Below are positions 8,201 through 15,195 of a stretch of 20,497 bases of DNA, piece after piece (positions within the stretch are counted from its first letter, which is position 1; every line of letters begins with the position of its first letter). Both the position numbers and the translations under genes were made by a program. Under the pieces are notes generated by a model. The model ran no database searches, was not told where the DNA came from, and saw only the letters and a program-made list of their open reading frames with translations. Where the stretch lies: NCBI GenBank assembly GCA_001275005.1, contig JWZX01000780.1, positions 1 through 20,497 of the forward strand, in the 5' to 3' direction. The stretch comes from Chrysochromulina tobinii (Eukaryota; Haptophyta; Prymnesiales; Chrysochromulinaceae).

Positions 8201-8560
8201 TCTGATTGCCTCTGATGTGGCAGTTGGAGTGAGGTCGAGTACTATCGGTTCTTCACGCTGCTCATGTTCGTCACCGCCGCCGCCTTCGTGCCGTACGCCG
8301 CGTGCTACAAGGAGAAGAGATACTTTCAAGGCCATGGGATGGACGAGATAGAGACGAGATCGGACGAGATGGAGACGAGAACAGACGAGATAGAGACGAG
8401 ATTTCAAGGCCATGGGACGGACGCGGACGCGGACGGTCCCGAGGCGGGGGCGGGGCCGCAGCCGACGTGGCGATCGTCGCAGCCGCTGCTGCCCGATGAG
8501 GTCAAGCTCGCGACGACTCGACCACGAGACGCTATAGTCGCTCGACACGAGACGCTTTAG
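5083..8560 (+). CDS. POT/PTR2-family proton-coupled peptide transporter, eight exons
   Basis: Exons 5083-5620, 5752-5855, 5972-6089, 6173-6221, 6351-6504, 6691-7131, 7429-7619 and 8224-8560 (TAG) join in frame. The product is 597 residues from ATG 5221 or 643 from ATG 5083. The family imports di- and tripeptides or nitrate-like solutes using the proton gradient. Seen: [19 protein letters not shown] with the ExxER proton-coupling motif, [20 protein letters not shown], the PTR2 signature [39 protein letters not shown] and [18 protein letters not shown]. All match the family in order. The loop before VTPLRKIG is about 30 residues longer than I expect, between two in-frame CTCGTACC copies at 6775 and 6865. 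The C-terminal tail carries a 78-bp in-frame insertion of DEIETR-type repeats. Introns 4, 6 and 7 hold copies of exon edges. Confidence 0.88.
6138..6172 (+). mobile_element. Diverged introner-like 3' module in POT intron 3
   Basis: The last 35 nt of intron 3 (6090-6172) read GTAGTGCTCACCACGGCGCC and then CTCGCCCACACACAG. The core GTGCTCACCACGGCGCC is the one found in the CRAL-TRIO and TM9SF introns, in the same orientation relative to transcription and at the same distance from the acceptor. The first part of the module (GCATGCAA) is not present. Confidence 0.6.
6222..6350 (+). repeat. POT intron 4 with decoy copy of acceptor and exon 5 start
   Basis: Donor is CACAA|GTACAG and acceptor CATCAG|GTACAC, giving HKYTHVPPN as in the family. 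Inside the intron, 6287-6322 is an exact 36-nt copy of the start of exon 5 (6351-6386), preceded by CCGTAG. The rest is TGATGACCTC repeats. The donor and exon start also share GTACA. Confidence 0.88.
6505..6690 (+). repeat. POT intron 5 filled with 10-bp TGATGGCCTC repeats
   Basis: Donor CAG|GTGAGC follows WVLQ and the acceptor CTGGCAG precedes AEKLDRR. From about 6520 to 6685 the intron is an array of the decamer TGATGGCCTC with point variants (TGATGGCTTC, CGATGGCCTC, TGATGATCAC). A short ATCGCATGCATGTGAGC segment interrupts it near 6550. Confidence 0.88.
7132..7428 (+). repeat. POT intron 6 with two copies of the spliced exon 6-exon 7 junction
   Basis: A 73-bp unit is repeated, with GGCCGAGC at 7188 and 7261. 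Each unit holds sequence matching the end of exon 6 joined directly to the start of exon 7. From 7261, 46 nt match the spliced junction at 38 positions by my count. The copy translates as [16 protein letters not shown] against [16 protein letters not shown] in the spliced gene. The remaining 100 bp or so are TCTGATCTCGTCTCGATCTC repeats leading into the acceptor TTTCGTCAG. Confidence 0.82.
7620..8223 (+). repeat. POT intron 7 with six decoy copies of acceptor and exon 8 start
   Basis: The 604-nt intron carries six copies of GATGTGGCAG followed by about 38 nt identical or nearly so to the start of exon 8 (TTGGAGTGAGGTCGAGTACT...). Exon-like parts begin at 7727, 7813, 7879, 7965, 8052 and 8128; the real exon begins at 8224. 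Copies are separated by GATTGCTTCT decamers. Copies 2 to 5 read TTCTTTACAC; copies 1 and 6 read TTCTTCACAC; the exon reads TTCTTCACGC. Confidence 0.92.
8324..8417 (+). repeat. In-frame repeat insertion in POT exon 8
   Basis: TTTCAAGGCCATGGGA occurs at 8324-8339 and again at 8402-8417, exactly 78 bp apart. Between them are GACGAGATAGAGACGAGAT-type repeats coding for DEIETR, DEMETR and DEIETR. The reverse complement is the TCTCGTCTCGATCTCGTC repeat of intron 6 of the same gene. This looks like insertion of intron-type repeat sequence, inverted, into coding sequence with duplication of the target. Confidence 0.8.
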
Positions 8561-9186
8561 AGGGCTTTAAAGGCCGACTCGGTCTCGCGCGGGGTCGGAT
8601 CCGTTACGATTAGTACGACGTTAAAGCTACGACGTATGACGCGGGCGATACGCGGGCGAGGACGCGAGGTCAAGGCCGTATATTACATACTCTACCGCAC
8701 GGGTCTAGGCCGTCCGGTCTAGCCGACCGCGACGCGCGACCTGACCACGCGACGTCATACACGACGCGCGCGAGACGGGCCGAAGCGCGCGGCGACCGGC
8801 GTGGAGAGTTTCAGAGTAGCCCGAGCTGGAGTACCTGGTTAATATCATATTATGCGCGCCCCGGCGGCGGTCTTCTAGAGAGACGCGCCGGGCGGACCGG
8901 CACTTATAAATCGAATTCATCCCGACACCGTTAGGTCCCTTCTCTAGAAGAAAGCGCATTCAGCATTGTATGTGCATTGAACGCCATGGAGATTCATGTG
9001 TTTATGACACTTCGATCTCCCATCTGTGCGAGCCTTCGGACTTCGCTCACATGATCCTGATCGCCGGCGCGCTCGCCGTGGTTCGCGCGGCACGCCGCCA
9101 GACCCGAGACCGCAGAGGATCCGTATAGCCCGAAGTCCCGGACGAGATTCTACGAGATGCTCCCGAGATTCTTCGAATTTCGTCAG
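8561..9186. other. Intergenic region between convergent POT and CCDC6-like genes
   Basis: About 630 bp without a recognisable gene or RNA. The first half is CpG-rich with CGACG and CGCG runs. No TGATTGC-type repeats are present, unlike the introns on both sides. It should contain the 3' UTRs of both genes. I see no element boundaries. Confidence 0.5.
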
Positions 9187-11115
9187 TCAGGTCGCCGAAT
9201 GCGGCGACACGCTGCCAGCATTGTCTCGCGCCGAGATCACGACCTCGCGGAGGGGGATCACGGCCTCCCCACTGGTGCTTCTCCCCCGAGCGTCGCTGGA
9301 CCTGCCCGGAGAGAGCGTCGTCCCGGGCGTTGGAGAGGGCCCCCCTCTTGAACGAGGCGAGAGGAGCGCGGCTCCGAGCCCAGTGCCGGAGCGTGTCATC
9401 TCGCGCTCGAGTGCCCACGACGGCGGCAGTGAGGCGGAGAGGCTAGGCGACGAGGTGACCTGATGAGGGAGCTCATCATGTACCATCAGAGGCGATCAGA
9501 GGCAATCAGATGCGATCAGAGGCCATCAGAGGCGTACTGAGGAGCGTTGGGAGGTGGCCAATTAGGGAGGCAATTAGGGAGGCGATCAGGGAGGCGTACT
9601 GAGGAGCGTTGGGAGGTGGCCAGCGTGGCCAGCGTGGCTACATGCATCTGGGACGAGATCAACGAGGGCGAGGTGCATCCGGGTCGAGATTGCATCTGGG
9701 ACGAGATCGACGATGGCGAGGTGAAGGATTCGGGTCCTCTGTTGAAGGCGAACTCGGAGCCAAGCTCCATCTCCGTCTCCAGCCGCGCGCGCTCGACGAT
9801 TGCAGCTGATGAGAGAGGCAGTTGGGGAAGCAATTAGGGAGGCCATCAGGGAGGCAATTAGGGAGGCAATTAGGGAGGCAATCATCTCCGTCTCCAGCCG
9901 CGCGATATCGACGATTGCAGCAGCAGCGAGATGCGAGCACATCCCGACAGAGGCCATCCGAGGCCATCCGCGGCCATCCGAGGCCATCCGAGGCCATCCG
10001 AGGCCATCCGCGGCCATCCGAGGCCATCCGAGGCACTCACCAGCGCGGATCTCATTATTAGGGAGGCAATTAGGGAGGCAACTAGGGAGGCACTCACCAG
10101 CGCGGATCTCCCGCTCGCGCGCCACTCGATGGCACAGCCCCGCATTCTCGGCCTGCAGCCGCGAGAGCTCGTGCTGCAGAGTTTCGTTACCCTTGCGCTG
10201 CTCTTCACACTCTCTCCGATAACGCTCCTGCTGCTCGCCCAGCCGATCGATCTCGCGCGTGAGGTGCGAGACGAGGAGATGCGTTCGCGCCGCCTCCTCG
10301 TCCGCCGCCGCGACGGTGCGCCCACGACGGCGCTCCTCGTCCGCGGCTGCCGAGGCCGTCGCCGCCGACGGCGACGCGCCGGCTGGCGGCGCCGTGTACT
10401 CGCACACGTGGGGTGGTGGCGGCAGGTCCTCCGCGGGGGCCATCCCCGCCGCCGCCGTCACCGCCGCCCCCATCCCCGCCGCTCCGCCGCCGCCGCCGAG
10501 GCGGCTGTCTGCGGCGGCGGCATCGGCGGCGTGGCCAGTCCAGCGCTGCAGGTGCCCCTGGATGCTCTGCAGGATCGACGACGTGTTCTCGCGCAATCTC
10601 GTCTCAAGGGCGCGCTTCTCATCGAGGACGGCGCCGAGCTGCTTCTGCAGCTTGTTCACGATGTACTCCTGCTCCTGCTCGAGCTGGATCTCAAGGTGGA
10701 CCTTCTCTTCCTTGACCTTCTGGAGCTTCTTGGTCAGCGCATTCGTGATCATCTCCTCCTCCACCTCCACCTGCCGCGCGAGCTCCTCCTTCTCCTGCTG
10801 GAGCGCCTCGAGCCTCTTCATGAGTTTGTTGGTGATGTACTCCTCCTCCTGCTCGGCCTGGACCTGCAACTGCCCCTGCAGCTGCGTCTGACGGTCGAGC
10901 TGCACCTGCAGCCGCGCTCGAGCTGATTTCTCGCGCTCGAGCTGAAGGAGCGCGCTCTGCAGCGCCTGCTGAAGCTCAGGCACAGACGCGAGCGCCAAAG
11001 GCACCGAAGCGAGGCTATCGGTCTCGGAGGCGGAGTCGGGCGCCTCTGACGGCACGGCAGACGACTCCGACGTGACCCGTTGCACAAGGTCAGGACGAGA
11101 CTCAGGCGTCGACAT
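9187..11115 (-). CDS. CCDC6: CCDC6-like coiled-coil protein, three exons
   Basis: Exons 11115-10098, 9805-9600 and 9459-9187 (TGA) give 498 codons. Residues about 45-190 are a long coiled coil with three blocks characteristic of the CCDC6 family: EEEYITNKLMKRLEALQQEK, VEEEMITNALTKKLQKVKEE and EQEYIVNKLQKQLGAVLDEK. An Ala/Gly-rich linker follows, then a second coiled coil (HLTREIDRLGEQQERYRREC, LQHELSRLQAEN), the ETEMELGSEFAFNR block, and a Ser/Pro-rich tail (SPRSRGGPSPTPGTTLSPG). This order matches CCDC6, a scaffold-like phosphoprotein in animals; its role in algae is unknown. Phases agree at both introns (1 and 0). Exon 2 ends in a repetitive low-complexity stretch, so its exact 3' boundary is less certain. 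It is divergent with TM9SF. Confidence 0.75.
9460..9622 (-). repeat. CCDC6-like intron 2 with a copy of exon end plus donor
   Basis: Plus-strand 9531-9560 is an exact 30-bp copy of 9593-9622. That block spans, on the gene strand, the last 23 nt of exon 2 and the donor TCA|GTACGCC. A second potential donor therefore lies 62 nt inside the intron, which would shift the frame. The rest is GGAGGC and TCAGAGGC(A/G)A repeats, the reverse complement of the TGATTGCCTC type. Confidence 0.85.
9768..10110 (-). repeat. CCDC6-like intron 1 with copies of both flanking exon edges
   Basis: The intron is 10097-9806. Plus-strand 10031-10053 repeats 10088-10110 exactly (23 bp), the end of exon 1 with its donor GTGAGTGCCT. 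Plus-strand 9883-9921 repeats 9768-9806 with 36 of 39 matches, the start of exon 2 with its acceptor side. Between the copies lie eight decamers AGGCCATCCG (9951-10030) and AATTAGGGAGGC 12-mers. Confidence 0.87.
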
Positions 11116-11291
11116 CGTTCCAAGCAGCGTGCGTGCGTGGGTGTCGCGGCAAGACGCGCAGAAGTAACTCGACTTTTTGCCCGAGGTGCTCGCCTTTACT
11201 GTAGAACATGCGAAATGTTATTTTTTCCGTGGGCGCGGACCACCAACTCAAGGCGGTAGCGCGGTGTTTGTTCACAGACGCGCACTGCACC
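11116..11291. promoter_or_regulatory. Divergent promoter region, CCDC6-like and TM9SF genes
   Basis: A 176-bp gap between two outward-facing start codons, so both promoters must overlap or abut here. There is a short T-rich run near 11219-11227. No TATA box or other motif can be assigned with confidence. Confidence 0.45.
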
Positions 11292-13880
11292 ATGCGGACG
11301 CATATGCTTCTAGCTCTGCTCACATTGCGTGCCGCCTCGGGCTTCTACCTGCCTGGCGTGGCGCCTCGCGAGTACCTGGATGGAGAGAAGGTCGAGGTTA
11401 AGGTCAACAAGCTCACATCTACCGTCACGCAGGTGCGCTCTGCCCACGGCCAGCGCCTTCGCCATGGCCGGCGCTCTGGCCTGCTATCGACGCGTACGCC
11501 TGCACCCGCCCTGAACAGCTGCCGTACGACTACTATAAGCTTGCCTTTTGCAAGCCCAAGGAGCTCATCAACGCGGTCGAGAACCTCGGCGAGGTCCTTC
11601 ACGGCTCGGTGATCCAGAACTCGCCGTATCAGCTCTTTGCGCAGAAGCAAGACTTCAAGGTGCTCTGCAAACAGGATCTGGACGCGAAGCAGGTGGCCGA
11701 GTTTGGGAAGCGGATTGGCGAGGAGTACCGCGTGCAGCTCATCATGGACAACCTGCCCGCGGCCACGCGCATGATCTCCGAGCTGCCCAATGGAAAGACG
11801 GTCTACATGTACGACCGTGGCTACAGGTTGGGCTTCATGGGAGCCAAGGAGTTTCCTGGCACGATCCCAAAGACGCCGTACCTGAACAACCACCTGCGCT
11901 TCATCATCAAGTACCACAAGGACGCCAAGTTCGAAGGCGCGCGCCTCGTCGGCTTCGAGGTCGAGGCCTTCTCCGTGAAGCACACCTACAAAGGCAAGTG
12001 GGGCGTGGACGCGAGCCTCACCTCGGTGCCTCTGTCGCCGGACCTGCCACCCCAGCCGATCGTGGAGGCGGGCGAGTACATCTTCACGTACGACGTGCAG
12101 TGGGAGGAGTCACCTATCCGGTGCGACTCGCGATGATCGCGCCTAGACCTCCCCACATGGGTGATTGCCTCTCTCATTCTCTCATTGCATGCTGATTGCG
12201 TGGGGTAGGAGTCACTCGTCCGGTGCGCCTGATTGCCTCTTCTCATTGCATGCTGATTGCGTCGGATTGCGCTGCATGCAGGTGGGCTTCGCGCTGGGAC
12301 CTCTACCTCTACATGGGTGACGACCAGATCCACTGGTTTTCGATCCTCAACTCGCTCGCCATCGTGCTGCTGCTCACGGGTACGCGCTTCGGCTCGGATG
12401 GCCTCTGATGGCCTCAGATAGGTTCTGAGTGGCTCTGAGTGGCTCTGAGTGGCTCTGAGTGGCTCTGAGTGGCTCTGAGTGGCTCTGAGTGGCTCTGAGT
12501 GCGTTTCCATTTTCCGCCCTCATCAGGCATCGTGGCGATGATCATGATGCGCACGCTGCGGCGCGACCTCAACCGTTACAACTCGGTCGAGGAGAAGGAG
12601 GAGTTGGCAGACGAGAGTGGCTGGAAGCTCGTACATGGCGATGTGCTGCGCCCGCCGCCGCTGCCCCTGCTTCTCTCGTCGTCGGTGGGGACTGGCATGC
12701 AATTGCTCTTTATGGCCATCATCTCGATCTTCTGCGCGATGCTCGGTTTCCTCTCTCCCGCCAACCGCGGCGGCCTTCTCACTGCGACGCTGCTGCTCTT
12801 CGTGTTGATGGGCGTGCCTGCGGGCTACTACGGCTCGCTCCTCTACAAGTCCATCAAGGGCTCGCAGTGGAAGTCGTTGACCGCTTCGACCGCCCTCCTG
12901 TACCCAGGCGTCATCTTCCTCCTCTTCTTCTGCCTCAACCTCTTCATATGGGGCTGCGGCTCGTCTGCCGCTGTGCCCTTCACCACCATGCTTGCCCTGA
13001 TCTGCATGTGGTTCTGCATCTCCGTCCCCCTCGTCTTTCTCGGCGCGTTCTTCGGCTTCCAGACGACCCTGCCCGAGCCGCCGGTGCGCACACGATCGAG
13101 ATCGCACGCCAAGGACTGCCGCATGCAAGTGCTCACCACGGCGCCATCTCTTCCCCACAGGTGCGCACGAACGAGATCGCACGCCATGTACCGCTGCAGG
13201 CGTGGTACATGGGGTTGCCGTGCACGATGGCGGTGGGCGGCATCTTGCCGTTCGGCGCCGTGTTCATTGAGCTCTTCTTCATCATGAGCTCTGTCTGGCT
13301 GCAGCGCTTCTACTACGTCTTCGGCTTCCTCGCGCTTGTGATCTTCATCCTGCTGCTCACGTGCGCCGAGATCTCGATAGTCCTCTGCTACTTCCAGCTC
13401 TGCAACGAGGATTATCACTGGTGGTGGCGCTCCTTCCTAAACTCGGGCGCGGCAGGCGGCTACTTGCTTGGCTACTCCGCCATCTACTTCCATACACAGC
13501 TTGACATGGTCGGTTTCACACCGACGCTCCTCTACTTTGGGTGTGAACGCCCCCCGTGTGCTGTGGAAGATTGCCTTTGGGTCTCCCCCGCGTGCCTCTC
13601 TGATAGCCCCGATCACCTCCCTCCTCAGGCACACGTTGATTGCCACTGATTACCACTGATTGCCACTGATTGCCACTGAGTGCCACTGATTGCACCCCTC
13701 CTCAGGCACATGTTGATTGCCACTGATTCCACTGATTGCCACTGATTGCCACGGATTGCACCCCTCCTCAGGTACATGTTGATCGCCGCCATCATCTTCG
13801 CGCTGATGACGGGTACAGTTGGTTTCATGGCCGCGTGGTGGTTCGTGTGGAAGATCTTCTCGGCCGTTAAGGTCGACTAG
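11292..13880 (+). CDS. TM9SF: TM9SF / EMP70 nonaspanin, six exons
   Basis: Exons 11292-11432, 11519-12120, 12282-12379, 12527-13083, 13161-13540 and 13772-13880 (TAG) give 628 codons, the usual length. The N-terminus is a signal peptide ([13 protein letters not shown]) followed by FYLPGVAP and VKVNKLTST, then the luminal domain ([36 protein letters not shown]) and nine membrane spans. Diagnostic blocks are [52 protein letters not shown] and [20 protein letters not shown]. The C-terminus AVKVD fits the KXD/E signal that binds COPI coat in this family, so Golgi or endosome location is expected. Family roles are sorting of membrane proteins and adhesion. Introns 2, 3, 4 and 5 contain repeats or duplicated exon edges. 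Confidence 0.95.
12105..12281 (+). repeat. TM9SF intron 2 with copy of exon end plus donor
   Basis: The intron is 12121-12281, after ATCCG|GTGCGA. The exon end and donor, GGAGTCACCTATCCGGTGCG, recur at about 12208-12227 as GGAGTCACTCGTCCGGTGCG. The following TTCTCATTGCATGCTGATTG is also present twice (about 12176 and 12240). The whole is a diverged tandem duplication of roughly 70-100 bp across the splice donor. Confidence 0.8.
12380..12526 (+). repeat. TM9SF intron 3 with eight decamers
   Basis: The donor ACGG|GTACGC and acceptor CATCAG|GCATCG restore [14 protein letters not shown]. Positions 12421-12500 are eight consecutive 10-bp units: one GGTTCTGAGT, then seven GGCTCTGAGT. Confidence 0.92.
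13084..13160 (+). mobile_element. Introner-like intron in TM9SF (intron 4)
   Basis: A 77-nt GT-AG intron. Its first 27 nt (13084-13110) repeat the next exon's first 25 nt (13161-13185) apart from a small change in the middle: both start GTGCGCAC and end GAGATCGCACGCC. Splicing at CCG|GTGCGC and CACAG|GTGCGC joins LPEPP to VRTNEIAR, exactly the family sequence. The last 40 nt (13121-13160) start GCATGCAAGTGCTCACCACG and match the module in the CRAL-TRIO intron except in the pyrimidine tract. Confidence 0.8.
13541..13797 (+). repeat. TM9SF intron 5 with two decoy copies of acceptor and exon 6 start
   Basis: The true acceptor CTCCTCAG|GTACATGTTGATCGCC is at 13771/13772. Near copies CTCCTCAGGCACACGTTGATTG and CTCCTCAGGCACATGTTGATTG, written here only over the shared part, occur with exon-like starts at 13629 and 13706. 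They are separated by TGATTGCCAC decamers. Both decoys change GT to GC just after the acceptor. Confidence 0.85.
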
Positions 13881-13956
13881 GACCGACACGAGCCCAAGCA
13901 GAGGCAGCTCTCTCGATTAGGAAACCGGAGGCCCTCTCCCGCTCGCAATAGCCTCG

Positions 13957-14044
13957 CCTAGCGCCGTGAGGCCTTGCGTGGAGCGTGCATGCAAGTGCTC
14001 ACCCCGGCGCCTCTCCTAGCGCCGTGAGGCCTTGCGTGGAGCGT
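13957..14044 (+). mobile_element. Introner-module copy between perfect 30-bp direct repeats
   Basis: The 30-bp sequence at 13957-13986 (CCTAGCGCCGTGAGGCCTTG...) is repeated exactly at 14015-14044. Between them, 13987-14014 begins GCATGCAAGTGCTCACC, one base different from the intron modules in the next 9 nt, and lacks the CCCCACAG end. It lies 77 bp past the TM9SF stop codon, in the 3' UTR or beyond, so no coding frame constrains it. Confidence 0.78.
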
Positions 14045-14100
14045 CCCGCGGGGCGCTGTCTGTGTTGCGGTGTCGCGGCTTGCATCTCGGAGATCGCACC

Positions 14101-14160
14101 TCGGAGATCGCATCTCGTGTGCCCCAATCGTCGGAGATCGCATCTCGTGCGCCCCAGTCG
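14101..14160. repeat. 30-bp tandem repeat, two copies
   Basis: Units 14101-14130 and 14131-14160 both start TCGGAGATCGCATCTCGTG and differ at two positions. A partial unit (CTCGGAGATCGCACC) precedes them. Confidence 0.88.
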
Positions 14161-14980
14161 AGCCGCCGTCGTGTATCACACCGCGGCGCCTGCAACGTAC
14201 TCACTGTGCTCTCACACAGCGACGCTCACCCCCACGCCCCACAGTGCCTCGCCGTCGACCGGGCGCGCGACGCACTGACCACGCTGTGTCCTACTAATGC
14301 TGACACTGCGCACCACTCGGCGGGCGTGTCGGCTGTCGCGACGGTGTCGCGCCGGTGTTCGGTGGAATACGATCCGATCGCAACGTCCCCGGGCGCTCGC
14401 GGAGACGCGTGGGGCACGGGCGGGAGCCGGTCCGCGACTACTTAGTTCGTCATCATAGTATTAGACTCTTGACGATGTGACCACATAACCTCGAGGGCGC
14501 GGGCGAGGTGCTGGGGACAGACAGACGAGAGTGAGTGTCCGGTCTTAGATGAAACAGAGACGGCGGAAACGGAGCGTCGGAGCCCCAGCCCGGGCCGAGC
14601 CCGAGGCACAGACCGCCTCCGGATGGCGCTCGGCGGGCCGGACCCGCGGCGCTCGCCGGATAGCCGTTATGATTACTAAGCGACACCGTCTCCGCAGCGG
14701 TCTGACACTGTGCGCTCCTATGACACGCCGCACGAGGTCGAGGACCGGACAACGTTTCAAACAAGCATGTTTCAAGCATGTGGGTGACTGAGTGCGCGTG
14801 CCCGCGCAACCGGAACCGCTCTCCTGCTTCCATTATGGCTGTTCCTGCTACGCCACTTCAAGCACGATTGTACCATTGTACGATTGTAGTTTGTACGAAC
14901 GGGCGCAGAGCGTACTCCGAAGTTCCACGTTCCACCGTCGGTGCGGAGTATATGGACTTTGGATGGACCGTGTGGCAGTT

Positions 14981-15089
14981 GCGCGCCGTCGTGGACAGCC
15001 GGACACGGCGATCCGCCGGCGCGCCGACCCGAGCGCGCGCCGTCGTGGACAGCCGGACACGGCGATCCGCCGGCGCGCCTCGACCCGAG
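14981..15089. repeat. 54-bp tandem repeat, two copies
   Basis: Units 14981-15034 and 15035-15089 share GCGCGCCGTCGTGGACAGCC and the following 30 or so bases, with one extra base near the end of the second. It is GC-rich and palindromic in part (GGCGCGCC). No function is apparent. Confidence 0.88.
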
Positions 15090-15195
15090 CGCGGTCTACC
15101 CTCGGCCCTCTAGAGATGAGGTGTCGCACTTCAGTGCCTCTGTGCTCCGCAGAGTGATGCATGGCGTGCCATAGGATTGTCGACGTGCCCGCGCT

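Larger units (their letters stand above)
13881..15195. other. Long intergenic region between convergent TM9SF and UPRT genes
   Basis: About 1.3 kb with no gene I can support. Short open frames are compositional and Arg-rich. It holds three local duplications, listed separately (13957-14044, 14101-14160 and 14981-15089), and CpG-rich sequence. Both 3' UTRs must lie in it. Confidence 0.55.

Noticed and set aside
7150-8223. A CRISPR-like array or satellite, because of regular repeats with spacers
   Set aside because: The repeats are copies of the adjacent exon edges with their splice sites inside eukaryotic introns. Spacers are themselves repetitive and there are no cas genes.
9931-10926. A 331-codon plus-strand open frame rich in Leu and Arg
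   Set aside because: Antisense of the coiled-coil heptads in the CCDC6-like gene; the Leu runs reflect Glu/Gln/Lys codons on the other strand.
14549-14791. A short basic open frame (MKQRRRKR start) in the TM9SF-UPRT gap
   Set aside because: Basic composition follows from GC-rich DNA; an equally long frame exists on the other strand and there is no similarity to any family I know.
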